Of a stretch of DNA of 64,000 nt, positions 53,546 to 62,258 are shown piece after piece. A model generated the notes under the pieces. It was given only the letters and a program-made list of their open reading frames with translations. It was not told where the DNA came from and searched no databases. Made by a program: the position numbers and the translations under genes. Location of the stretch: assembly GCA_902786595.1 (NCBI GenBank), contig CADADB010000012.1, forward strand, positions 1 to 64,000, written 5' to 3'. Position 1 is the stretch's first letter; the number at the start of each line of letters is the position of its first letter. The stretch is from an uncultured Bacteroidota bacterium. Its GTDB lineage: Bacteria; Bacteroidota; Bacteroidia; Bacteroidales; WCHB1-69.

Positions 53546-54160
53546 ATGGAAAAAACGGTTTATTTCAGGGCGTTTGAAGAAGAAGATGCAAATCTTATCT
53601 ATCAATGGATGAACGATGACGAGCTTAAAAAACTGAGTACGGGATTAAACCGCCGAATTTGCAGGGAAGAAGCTGCGGAGTGGGTGAAGGCGCGGATGCG
53701 TCATAATCCATACCAGGTGTTTTGGGCAATATGTGCAAAGGATACGGATAAAATGATAGGTTATGCCTGCCTGAGTGATATACATTATATCAATAGCTCT
53801 GCGAATTTCAGTGGTGTGCTCATAGGCGACAAGAATTATCAGGATGGCATGGCATGGATTGAGACATATATATTCATTTATGAATATGCTTTTGAGCGGT
53901 TGAAACTGAATCGATTATATGGATCGGCAATTGATGAGCACAAGACAACGATGGCCATGAGAAAAGCGATGTTCAACACAACAGAGGGCGTGATGCGACA
54001 GGCAGCTTTCAAAAATGGAAGATATTACGATGTGTCAATGAGTTCCATCTTAAGAGATGAATATTTTGAACATAAAAATGCCGGGGAGTATGAGATCATG
54101 TCCGTTTTGAAACGACTGACGCGTATCTCAAGAGAGCAGAAGAATAAGCAAAGTCAATAA
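53546..54160 (+). CDS. GNAT N-acetyltransferase
   Basis: 204 residues from ATG 53546; longer upstream frames overlap the ATP-grasp gene. A RimJ/RimL-like GNAT fold is suggested by VYFRAFEEEDANLIYQWMND at the start, IGYACLSDIHYINSSANFSG near 72 and YAFERLKLNRLYGSAID near 113. It may acetylate an amino sugar or amino-acid substituent. It lies 1 nt after the ligase gene. Confidence 0.82.
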   Translation: MEKTVYFRAFEEEDANLIYQWMNDDELKKLSTGLNRRICREEAAEWVKARMRHNPYQVFWAICAKDTDKMIGYACLSDIHYINSSANFSGVLIGDKNYQDGMAWIETYIFIYEYAFERLKLNRLYGSAIDEHKTTMAMRKAMFNTTEGVMRQAAFKNGRYYDVSMSSILRDEYFEHKNAGEYEIMSVLKRLTRISREQKNKQSQ

Positions 54161-54169
54161 CATTCTGGT

Positions 54170-55333
54170 TTGATCAAACGTCTGTTACTCTCGATATTAT
54201 TGCTGGCGGTCACATTTGTTGCGGTAAGATGCCAGTCGTCAAAGCAATTTGATACTGTTCATGATGAAATCGAACACATCAGGCAGCAATATGGCAATTT
54301 AGGATTGACTGTGGTGGTGGTGAAGGAGGGTAAAATAGTGTATGCTGATGATTTCGGATACAATCCCGACAAAGAGAACCCTACACACGGAAATCCGATT
54401 CGAAAAGATGATCTGTTCTATATAGCTTCTATCTCAAAGACCTTCGTGGGGACTGCTATCATGCAGTTAGTGGAACAAGGAAAGCTGTCGTTGGATGATG
54501 ACGTGAATGGTTACCTTGATTTTAGTCTTAGGAATCCACAATTCCCAGATGTTCCCATTACGATTCGAATGCTTTTGTGTCATCGTTCAAGTCTGAGAAA
54601 GGGTGCTCCCTATGATGATTTTGACAAGGTTAATCCAGAAAAGTCAAGCGATGTGAGAGCCCTTTTTAATGACTATCCTCCTGGAGGGAAAGCTGATTAC
54701 AGTAATTTGGGCTTTGCGATTCTTGGGGCTGTCGTTGAAAAGGCGTCAGGGTTGAGGTATGATGTTTATGTGCAGAAAAACATATTAGCCCCGTTGCGTC
54801 TTTACGGCGGGTATGATGTTTCGAAATTGGACAGCACAAAATTCGTCAATTCGTGTCGGTATAATGCAAAGAAGGATTCCTTTGTGGTACAGAGGAAGGC
54901 ATTTGCTCGAAAAGCGGAGAAGATGAACCAGTATATACTTGGATATAGCACTACGGCTCTACGACCTGCGTCGGGGATGATCCTATCATCAACTGATCTG
55001 GCAAATTATATGATGATGCACATGGCGGATGGGAAAGGCAGGCATGGAAAGCGTGTGCTGAAAAAAAACAGTGAGAGACAAATGAGGGAAGGGCAAAACA
55101 AAACCGTGTATGGGTTGTCGTTTGTGCATTTTCTTAATGTAATACCAGACGAAGATTTGATAGGGATGAATGGTGCCGGTTATGGCACACACAGTGCTAT
55201 GTTTTTTAACCCAGACAGGAAATTCGGGTTTGTTGTGATTTGTAACGGGTGCAAATCCAAAACATACGCGGATAGTGGACTGAATGACGATGTGGTCAGA
55301 TTTTTGTATGATTATTTTATTGAAAAACAGTAA
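54170..55333 (+). CDS. Exported serine hydrolase, class C beta-lactamase family
   Basis: 387 residues from a TTG start, 9 nt after the GNAT gene. A signal sequence is seen (RLLLSILLLAVTFVAV). The catalytic SxxK motif is Ser87-Ile-Ser-Lys90 (ASISKTF), and the Tyr motif is YSNLG near 180. Homologues include D-aminopeptidases, esterases and DD-peptidases. Its presence in a polymer locus suggests periplasmic trimming of an ester- or amide-linked group (inference). Confidence 0.85.
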   Translation: MIKRLLLSILLLAVTFVAVRCQSSKQFDTVHDEIEHIRQQYGNLGLTVVVVKEGKIVYADDFGYNPDKENPTHGNPIRKDDLFYIASISKTFVGTAIMQLVEQGKLSLDDDVNGYLDFSLRNPQFPDVPITIRMLLCHRSSLRKGAPYDDFDKVNPEKSSDVRALFNDYPPGGKADYSNLGFAILGAVVEKASGLRYDVYVQKNILAPLRLYGGYDVSKLDSTKFVNSCRYNAKKDSFVVQRKAFARKAEKMNQYILGYSTTALRPASGMILSSTDLANYMMMHMADGKGRHGKRVLKKNSERQMREGQNKTVYGLSFVHFLNVIPDEDLIGMNGAGYGTHSAMFFNPDRKFGFVVICNGCKSKTYADSGLNDDVVRFLYDYFIEKQ

Positions 55334-55374
55334 ATAACAGAAACTGTTTTCGTGATAGAAATATAATAAAAACT

Positions 55375-56358
55375 ATGCCGGATTTATATTTTAATCCCAA
55401 TTATGCCAAAGTTTATAAGGATATAGACGGTGATAGTGAAACATATTTTTTCGAATCACCTTATGGCCGAATTACATATACTTATATTTTAAGAAAGATA
55501 AAATGGCCGATTGACGGGCGGATTTATTATGATATTGTGACTCCATATGGTTATGGGGGACCATTATGTGAGAATGTGACCGATATTGAGAAGTTAATGG
55601 ATGCATACTTGACTGCTTTCTCGAGCTATTGCAGGGAACATAATATTATTTGTGAGTTCCACAGGTTTCATTTGTTCGACAATGTCGATTTCCGCGAGCA
55701 TTATTATGGCGAGACCATTGAGCTTCTTGCCAATGTGGTTGTTAATACAATCGGTGATTTTGAAACCGACATTTGGAACCGTTATGACCGGAAGGTGCGA
55801 AAAAATGTCAGGAAAGCGGAATCGAGTGGTTTGGAAATCATTATGGAGAACAGCACGGCGCATTTGGACGACTTTATTCATATTTATGACAAAACGATGG
55901 ATCGCAATAATGCAGAATCGTATTATTATTTTGGAAAGGATTATTTTGAACGTATTGCGAAACTGCTTCCTGACAACTTCATGTATTTTCATGTATGCAA
56001 GGATGGAGTTATCATTTCAACAGAATTAGTGTTGTGCTCTGAGAAATATGCATATTCGTTTTTAGGAGGCACGCTTGAGGAGTATTACGAATACAGACCT
56101 AATGATTTCTTGAAAAACGAAGTTTTGAAATGGTGTAACCGTACCGGGCGTGAAAAGTTTATCCTGGGTGGCGGTTACCATAAGGATGACGGTATTTATA
56201 AATACAAACGAAGTTTTACTCCCGATCCGGATGTTTCTTTCTATATTGGGAAATATATCTTTAACGAAGACATTTATAAAAAAGCTGTTATGGCCAGAAA
56301 AAAAGAGGATCCTGCTTTTACTGGAGAATCAGGTTATTTCCCTTTATATCGAGCATAA
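55375..56358 (+). CDS. FemAB/GNAT-fold aminoacyl- or acyl-transferase
   Basis: 327 residues. It resembles FemAB-like and BioF2-like acetyltransferase proteins: DRKVRKNVRKAESSGLEI near 143, a helical segment with YYYFGKDYFERIAKLLPDN near 178 and GGGYHKDDGIYKYKRSF near 262. FemAB members move amino acids from aminoacyl-tRNA onto peptidoglycan; other members N-acylate sugars. Either would suit this locus. Strongly AT-rich coding sequence. Confidence 0.78.
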   Translation: MPDLYFNPNYAKVYKDIDGDSETYFFESPYGRITYTYILRKIKWPIDGRIYYDIVTPYGYGGPLCENVTDIEKLMDAYLTAFSSYCREHNIICEFHRFHLFDNVDFREHYYGETIELLANVVVNTIGDFETDIWNRYDRKVRKNVRKAESSGLEIIMENSTAHLDDFIHIYDKTMDRNNAESYYYFGKDYFERIAKLLPDNFMYFHVCKDGVIISTELVLCSEKYAYSFLGGTLEEYYEYRPNDFLKNEVLKWCNRTGREKFILGGGYHKDDGIYKYKRSFTPDPDVSFYIGKYIFNEDIYKKAVMARKKEDPAFTGESGYFPLYRA

Positions 56359-56397
56359 GTAATAATACTTTTTCTAATTTGTAAAATTAAAATACCA

Positions 56398-57648
56398 ATG
56401 ACAAAAAACCGCATCTACCTTTGCCTCGCCCACATGAGCGATGCAGGTGTTGAGCAAAAATATATCAAAGAAGCCTTTGACACTAATTGGGTGGTGCCGC
56501 TTGGACCGAATGTGAACGGGTTTGAGGCCGATTTGGAACAATTTGTCGGGAAGAATAAGCGTGTCGTAGCCCTTTGCTCCGGCACGGCTGCGGTGCACCT
56601 TGCCCTCATTGCCTGTGGCGTGGGTCCCGGTGATGAGGTCATCGTGCAGTCGTTCACTTTTTGCGCCTCCTCGCACCCTATTACCTACCTCGGTGCGACA
56701 CCGGTGTTTGTGGATTCAGCGAAAGACTCCTGGAACATGGATCCCGATCTGATGGAGGAAGCCATCAAGGACAGAATTGCCAAGACTGGCAAGAAACCGA
56801 AGGCCATTGTACCCGTAGCGCTTTACGGCATGCCATACGACATTGATCGCATTATGGAAATTGCATCGAAATATGACATTCCCGTCATTGAGGATGCCGC
56901 AGAAGGTTTCGGCAGCCGTTGGAAAGGCCAGGTGCTTGGCACCTTTGGCGAGTATGGTGTCCTGAGCTTCAACGGCAACAAGATGATTACCACATCAGGC
57001 GGCGGCGCATTGGTTTGCCCCGATGAGCAGGCATGGCAGAGAGTCATGTGGTTGGCGACTCAAGCACGCGAGGCGTATTCTTATTACCAACATGAGGTCA
57101 TCGGCTACAACTATCGTTTGAGCAATATTTGTGCTGGTATAGGTCGAGGGCAGATGACCGTTTTGAATGACCATATTCGCCACCATAAGTATGTGCAAAA
57201 ATTCTATGAGAAAGCTTTCGCTGATGTGCCTGGAATTATGGTCCACAGCCATCCAGATGAACGCTATGATTCGAACTTTTGGCTCTGCACCATTCTGTTG
57301 GACGAGCGGCTGAAGGTAAAAGGGCAGGAGAGTGCCTACGGTGTCGCTGTACAAGGAGCAGTGGGCGGCGCAGCTGGAGTAGTACACGGTGGCGGGACTC
57401 TGCATACCGATTGCGAACCCAATGCTAATGTGGAAGCCATGCGCGTGTGGCTTGACCTAAAGGGGATTGAAGCCCGTCCTTTGTGGAAACCGATGCACAA
57501 ACAGCCCGTCTATAAGAATGCCCCTGCATACGTGAATGGCGTTTCCGAATCGTTGTTCAAGGTCGGCATGTGTCTCCCCAGCGGTCCAATGGTCACGGAT
57601 GAGGATTTGGCATACATTGTTGCGAGTATCAAAGAAGCTATCTTATAA
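56398..57648 (+). CDS. DegT/DnrJ/EryC1 sugar aminotransferase with an insertion
   Basis: 416 residues. PLP-dependent sugar aminotransferase: LCSGTAAVHLALIACGV near 60, IEDAAEGFGSRWKG near 160 (Asp for the cofactor) and SFNGNKMITTSGGGAL near 190 (Schiff-base lysine). It resembles enzymes that make UDP-4-amino-4,6-dideoxy-GlcNAc, but no UDP-GlcNAc 4,6-dehydratase gene is visible. Residues ~306-342 are a Gly/Ala-rich insertion not in typical homologues. Confidence 0.9.
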   Translation: MTKNRIYLCLAHMSDAGVEQKYIKEAFDTNWVVPLGPNVNGFEADLEQFVGKNKRVVALCSGTAAVHLALIACGVGPGDEVIVQSFTFCASSHPITYLGATPVFVDSAKDSWNMDPDLMEEAIKDRIAKTGKKPKAIVPVALYGMPYDIDRIMEIASKYDIPVIEDAAEGFGSRWKGQVLGTFGEYGVLSFNGNKMITTSGGGALVCPDEQAWQRVMWLATQAREAYSYYQHEVIGYNYRLSNICAGIGRGQMTVLNDHIRHHKYVQKFYEKAFADVPGIMVHSHPDERYDSNFWLCTILLDERLKVKGQESAYGVAVQGAVGGAAGVVHGGGTLHTDCEPNANVEAMRVWLDLKGIEARPLWKPMHKQPVYKNAPAYVNGVSESLFKVGMCLPSGPMVTDEDLAYIVASIKEAIL

Positions 57649-57659
57649 CCCATTGTTTC

Positions 57660-57709
57660 ATCATAACGGCCAATAGCTAATAGCTAAAAGCCAACAACCA
57701 ACCGCCAAT
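57660..57709. repeat. Heptamer-like tract (CCAATAG/AGCTAAA)n
   Basis: Degenerate units GCCAATA, GCTAATA, GCTAAAA, GCCAACA and ACCAACC fill the gap between the two DegT-type genes. Confidence 0.65.
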
Positions 57710-58819
57710 ATGGACAAAAACACGATTACCGTTACGTCGCCTCTGCTGCCTGACAGAGCGGAGTTTGAGCAGATGCTCAAGGAAATTTGGGACAGCAAGT
57801 GGATTACTAACAACGGACAGTTCCACAAGCAGTTGGAGAAAGCTTTGTGCGAGTATCTTAAGGTACCGTTTGTAAGTCTCTTTACTAACGGTACTTTGCC
57901 GTTGCTTACCGCTTTGCAGGCGTTGCGCATCACGGGTGAGGTTATCACCACCCCATACAGCTTTGTTGCAACCACTCACAGCATTTGGTGGAACGGTTGT
58001 AAACCTGTGTTTGTGGATATCGAGGAAAGCACCTGTGGCATGGATCCCGACCGGATTGAATCGGCCATCACGCCTCATACTACAGCCATCATGCCGGTGC
58101 ATTGCTATGGCAAACCGTGTGACATGGATCGTATCCAAGCCATTGCCGATAAATACGGCTTAAAGGTGATTTACGATGCTGCTCATGCATTCGGGGTGGA
58201 GGTAAAAGGTAAGTCTGTCCTTGAGCAAGGGGACATGGCAACATTGAGTTTTCATGCGACTAAAGTCTATAACACCCTGGAGGGTGGTGCGTTAGTGATG
58301 CATGATGCTGAAACAAAAAAACGTATTGACTATCTTAAGAATTTCGGATTTGCGGGCGAGACAGAGGTGGTGGCCCCCGGTATTAACAGCAAGATGGATG
58401 AGGTGCGTTCCGCTTACGGTCTGTTGAATCTCCGACAGGTAGATGATGCGATAGAAAAACGTCATCAAGTGGCGATTCGATATCGTGCTGTGTTGCGCAA
58501 TGTGAAAGGCGTACGTTTCTTTGATGACATGCCCTATGTACGGCACAACTACAGCTATTTTCCCATCTTTGTTAATGCAGAAGAGTACGGCATGACTCGC
58601 GATGAACTCTACTTCAAGATGAAAGAAAGAGGAGTGTTTGGCAGACGTTACTTCTACCCGCTGATCAGCACATTCAGCACCTATTGCGGTTTGCCGAGCG
58701 CGGCACCAGAGAATCTGCCAGTGGCCACCAGAATCGCCAATGAGGTGATTTGCCTCCCGATGCACCACTTGTTGGACGACGAGGATATGGATAGAATATT
58801 TGATTTGGTGGTGAGATAA
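57710..58819 (+). CDS. VioA-like dTDP-sugar aminotransferase (DegT family)
   Basis: 369 residues. Its start ITVTSPLLPDRAEFEQ and order of motifs resemble dTDP-4-amino-4,6-dideoxyglucose transaminase (VioA). LFTNGTLPLLTALQAL near 58, IYDAAHAFGVEVKG near 150 and SFHATKVYNTLEGGAL near 177 (Schiff-base lysine) are present. Working after RfbA and RfbB it would give dTDP-4-amino-4,6-dideoxyglucose, an amino sugar that is often N-acylated. The next ATP-grasp gene starts 2 nt later. Confidence 0.88.
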   Translation: MDKNTITVTSPLLPDRAEFEQMLKEIWDSKWITNNGQFHKQLEKALCEYLKVPFVSLFTNGTLPLLTALQALRITGEVITTPYSFVATTHSIWWNGCKPVFVDIEESTCGMDPDRIESAITPHTTAIMPVHCYGKPCDMDRIQAIADKYGLKVIYDAAHAFGVEVKGKSVLEQGDMATLSFHATKVYNTLEGGALVMHDAETKKRIDYLKNFGFAGETEVVAPGINSKMDEVRSAYGLLNLRQVDDAIEKRHQVAIRYRAVLRNVKGVRFFDDMPYVRHNYSYFPIFVNAEEYGMTRDELYFKMKERGVFGRRYFYPLISTFSTYCGLPSAAPENLPVATRIANEVICLPMHHLLDDEDMDRIFDLVVR

Positions 58820-58821
58820 AC

Positions 58822-60027
58822 ATGCAAAAGAAACTAATGCTTCTTGGCGGAATCCGTTATCTGCTGCCAGTCATCAAGGCGGCGCACGAGCAGGGATTTT
58901 ATGTGATTACTGCTGACTATTTGCCAGACAATATTGCTCACAAACACAGTGATGAGTATGTCAATGTTAGTATCATTGATAAGGAAGCCGTATTGAAAGT
59001 TGCTCAAGAAAAAAAGATTGACGGAATCATGTCGTTCGGGGTGGATCCGGGTGTAGTCAGTGCGGCATATGTCGCAGAACGTATGGGACTGCCGTTTCAG
59101 TGCTCTTACGAATCTGCTTGTGTCCTTCAAGATAAATCCCAATTCCGCCAATTCCTTACGGATCACGGGTTCAATTGTCCTAAGGCAAAAGGTTATGAAA
59201 ATATCGATGAAGCAATAAATGACAAGGATATCTTCACATGGCCTGTTATAGTGAAACCTGTGGATTCTGCTGGAAGCAAAGGGGTTACGAAGGTTGAAAG
59301 GGAAGAAGATTTACGCAGTTCCATTGAAAATGCATTAGAGGTTTCTTTTTCCAAAAGATTTATCATAGAGGATTTTTTGGATATAGTGGGCTATCAATCC
59401 AGCGCAGATGTCTTCGCCGTGGATGGAAAATTGGTCTATCCGGCTTTTTCAGATCAATTGTTTGACGTGTCAGCTGCTAATCCTTACACTCCTGCTATCG
59501 AAATATGGCCGTCTTCCATGCCTTGGGATTCTCAAAAAGAGTTGTCGAATGAATTGCAGCGGCTTTTTACTCTGCTGGAAATCAAAACCGGTATCTTTAA
59601 TGTTGAAAGCAGACTGTGCTCGAATGGAAAGGCATATCTGATGGAAGTGTCTCCCCGTGGCGGTGGCAACCGCATCGCGGAACTTCAGACCATGGCTACC
59701 GGACAGGATTTGGTTACGGCTGAGGTTAAACAGGTGATGGGAATGCACGTTGAGAATGTCATAACGCCCCAGTATGACGGGGTGTGGTGCAATTATATTC
59801 TTCATTCGTCAAAGAAAGGGATTCTGAAATCCATTGACATTGAGCCGGATTTTATGAAAAAGTATGTGAAAGATGAGGGCTATAGTGCAAAGCCAGGGGA
59901 CAAAATTGTTCTTTTTACAGGAGCAAATACTTCTCTTGGCACTCTTTTCCTCAGAACGGAAACCCGAAAGGAAATGGATGCCATTTTGCAAGATATCAAC
60001 AAATATATGAGCATTGTCTTGGAATGA
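58822..60027 (+). CDS. CarB-like ATP-grasp ligase
   Basis: 401 residues. Pre-ATP-grasp domain KLMLLGGIRYLLPVIKAAHE at the start; ATP-grasp motifs WPVIVKPVDSAGSKGVTKV near 147, IIEDFLDIVGYQSSADVF near 182 and YLMEVSPRGGGNRIAEL near 274. The next gene starts 4 nt before its stop (ATGA), giving a coupled ATP-grasp/PLP-fold pair like 51335-53544 in the opposite gene order. Confidence 0.88.
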   Translation: MQKKLMLLGGIRYLLPVIKAAHEQGFYVITADYLPDNIAHKHSDEYVNVSIIDKEAVLKVAQEKKIDGIMSFGVDPGVVSAAYVAERMGLPFQCSYESACVLQDKSQFRQFLTDHGFNCPKAKGYENIDEAINDKDIFTWPVIVKPVDSAGSKGVTKVEREEDLRSSIENALEVSFSKRFIIEDFLDIVGYQSSADVFAVDGKLVYPAFSDQLFDVSAANPYTPAIEIWPSSMPWDSQKELSNELQRLFTLLEIKTGIFNVESRLCSNGKAYLMEVSPRGGGNRIAELQTMATGQDLVTAEVKQVMGMHVENVITPQYDGVWCNYILHSSKKGILKSIDIEPDFMKKYVKDEGYSAKPGDKIVLFTGANTSLGTLFLRTETRKEMDAILQDINKYMSIVLE

Positions 60028-60989
60028 TAACGAGTGGAATAGGTGGCTATTTTGAGTTGGAGCTTCCCGACCGAGGTCATTTCTTTCATGATGACGGGGT
60101 GTTGCTTAATAGTGGCCGAAATGCACTGGAATATGTGCTTTGGTCGTTGGCAGATGTGAAGGGATTGTATTTGCCCTATTACACATGTGATGTGGTCGTA
60201 GAGCCAATTGAAAAATTGGGTGTTCCTTATACATTCTACCAGATAGATTCAAAACTCGAAATAGAAGATTTGCCCTCTTTGAAAAGCGGAGAATATCTTG
60301 TATACACTAACTACTTTGGCTTAAAAGACGAATACATAACGGCATTGGCGGATCAGTACGGCCAACAATTGATTGTGGATAATGCGCAAGCCTGGTTTGC
60401 GGAACCGATAAAAGGTGTCAGCACCATTTACAGTCCGAGAAAATACGTTGGGGTGCCGGATGGGGGAGTCGCCTATAGTCTGAAAAATATTGAAGAGATC
60501 ACATTTGAACGGGATTTGTCGTTTGATCATTGCGCCCATCTGTTAAAACGTATAGATTTGGGCCCTTCAGAAGGTTATGCCGATTTTAAATCGAACAGCA
60601 TACGGCTGATAGGGCAACCTATCAGACGTATGTCGGAACTGACACGGAGAATGCTTTCTTCCATTGATTTTGAAATCGTGAAAAGCAGGCGGCGGGAAAA
60701 TTTCGACTATTTGCATGAACATTTGCACAAAACGAATCATTTTGATGTCCCTTCAATGGATTCTTTTTCATGTCCTATGGTGTATCCATATCTGACTGAA
60801 GACGAGACGCTGAAACGGAAATTGATTGATAATAAGGTTTTTGTGGCCACCTATTGGCCGAATGTGAAAGAATGGGCGAAGGAGGGAATGTTGGAACATG
60901 ATTTGGCCGAGATGCTGATCCCTATACCTATTGACCAGCGGTATGGTATCAAAGAGATGGGGCTGATCAAGGATTTTGTTTTGAAATAG
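60024..60989 (+). CDS. PLP-fold aminotransferase-like protein (DegT-related), copy 2
   Basis: 321 residues, overlapping the preceding ligase by 4 nt. NSGRNALEYVLWSLA near 31, VDNAQAWFAEPIKG near 118 and SPRKYVGVPDGGVAYS near 137 match copy 1 at 51335. Both end near IPIPIDQRYG. It is shorter, lacking ~40 residues of copy 1. The DNAQ motif places an Asp at the PLP nitrogen and the PRK lysine could bind the cofactor, but the substrate is unknown. Confidence 0.7.
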   Translation: MITSGIGGYFELELPDRGHFFHDDGVLLNSGRNALEYVLWSLADVKGLYLPYYTCDVVVEPIEKLGVPYTFYQIDSKLEIEDLPSLKSGEYLVYTNYFGLKDEYITALADQYGQQLIVDNAQAWFAEPIKGVSTIYSPRKYVGVPDGGVAYSLKNIEEITFERDLSFDHCAHLLKRIDLGPSEGYADFKSNSIRLIGQPIRRMSELTRRMLSSIDFEIVKSRRRENFDYLHEHLHKTNHFDVPSMDSFSCPMVYPYLTEDETLKRKLIDNKVFVATYWPNVKEWAKEGMLEHDLAEMLIPIPIDQRYGIKEMGLIKDFVLK

Positions 60990-60998
60990 ATTACTTGT

Positions 60999-62258
60999 AT
61001 GAATATCAAAGGAAAAAAACTCTTAATATTAGGTGCCAATGCTATTAGTTGTGAAATTGTCAATGCGGCAAAGGCGTTGGGTGTATATACAATAGTGACA
61101 GATTACAATCCGGTAGAAAAAGCACCTGCCAAGTTGATAGCTGATGAGTATTGGAATGACAGCATTATGGATTATGACGTGTTGTTGCCCAAAATCAGAG
61201 AGCATCATGTTGATGGTCTTTTGACCGGCTTTATAGACTTAGTGTTGTTGCCGTACCAGCATCTGTGCGAACTGGCAGGGTTGCCCTGCTACGCCACGAA
61301 GGAGGTTTTTGAAACCACAATGGACAAGGCCAAATTCAAAAAGCTTTGTCGCGACAATGGTGTCCCAGTTATTCCAGAATATGATTTGGCTACATTTGAC
61401 CCAAATATTATCAATGAAAAGAATAAAGTGATTGTCAAGCCAGTTGATAATAGTGGCTCACGAGGAGTGGTGGTTTGTGACAAACCAGAGGGATTTGGCA
61501 AATGTCTTGATTACGCCTTGTCGTTTTCAAAGAAGAAACAAGTGGTAATTGAGAAGTATATGGAGTTAGACAGCATATCAATTTCCTATACTATTCAAGA
61601 CGGGATTGTTTCTTTGTCCACAACCGATGACCGATATGTCCATAAGTCTATGAATGGCGGTTCTGTGACGCAGTGCGGCATTTATCCCTCTAAATACACG
61701 AATGCTTATATAGAGAAACTCGATGCGAAAGTCCGGAAAATGTATGAGAAGGCAGGATTGAAAAACGGGGTTCTTGCCGTACAGTTTTTTACAGACGGGA
61801 ATGATTTTTATGTGATGGAGATGGGTCATCGTCTGTCGGGTGGCCAGCATTATACTTATACAATGGCAGAGAATGGCATTAGTGCTTTAGACCAGATGAT
61901 CCATTTTGCCATTACAGGCAGGATGGCTGATTTTTCTATTGCCGGAAAGGACAATCCCCGCTTCAAACATATCTATTGTCACTTGTTTATACTTGGTAAA
62001 GAGGCAATGATTGCACGTTTTGAAGGATTGGATTATATCTCGCAGTTGCCTGAGATAATGCACGTTACACAGATGAAGAAAGTTGGAGATATGATAGGGG
62101 CTGATGGCACCTCAGCCCAAAAAGTGGCAGGGTTGCATATGAAGGTCGAGAGTATTGCCCATCTTAAAAAAGTTATGGGAGATGTTGAAAAGCATTTCCA
62201 TTTTTATGATGAGGCAGGTAATGATTTGACGATTAATTTTAACAGAGATATTTTATGA
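60999..62258 (+). CDS. CarB-like ATP-grasp ligase
   Basis: 419 residues. KLLILGANAISCEIVNAAKA at the start; ATP-grasp motifs VIVKPVDNSGSRGVVVCDK near 145, VIEKYMELDSISISYT near 180 and YVMEMGHRLSGGQHYTYT near 269. An extra C-terminal domain (residues ~330-419) resembles those of biotin-carboxylase-like ligases. It overlaps the next gene by 4 nt. Confidence 0.88.
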   Translation: MNIKGKKLLILGANAISCEIVNAAKALGVYTIVTDYNPVEKAPAKLIADEYWNDSIMDYDVLLPKIREHHVDGLLTGFIDLVLLPYQHLCELAGLPCYATKEVFETTMDKAKFKKLCRDNGVPVIPEYDLATFDPNIINEKNKVIVKPVDNSGSRGVVVCDKPEGFGKCLDYALSFSKKKQVVIEKYMELDSISISYTIQDGIVSLSTTDDRYVHKSMNGGSVTQCGIYPSKYTNAYIEKLDAKVRKMYEKAGLKNGVLAVQFFTDGNDFYVMEMGHRLSGGQHYTYTMAENGISALDQMIHFAITGRMADFSIAGKDNPRFKHIYCHLFILGKEAMIARFEGLDYISQLPEIMHVTQMKKVGDMIGADGTSAQKVAGLHMKVESIAHLKKVMGDVEKHFHFYDEAGNDLTINFNRDIL

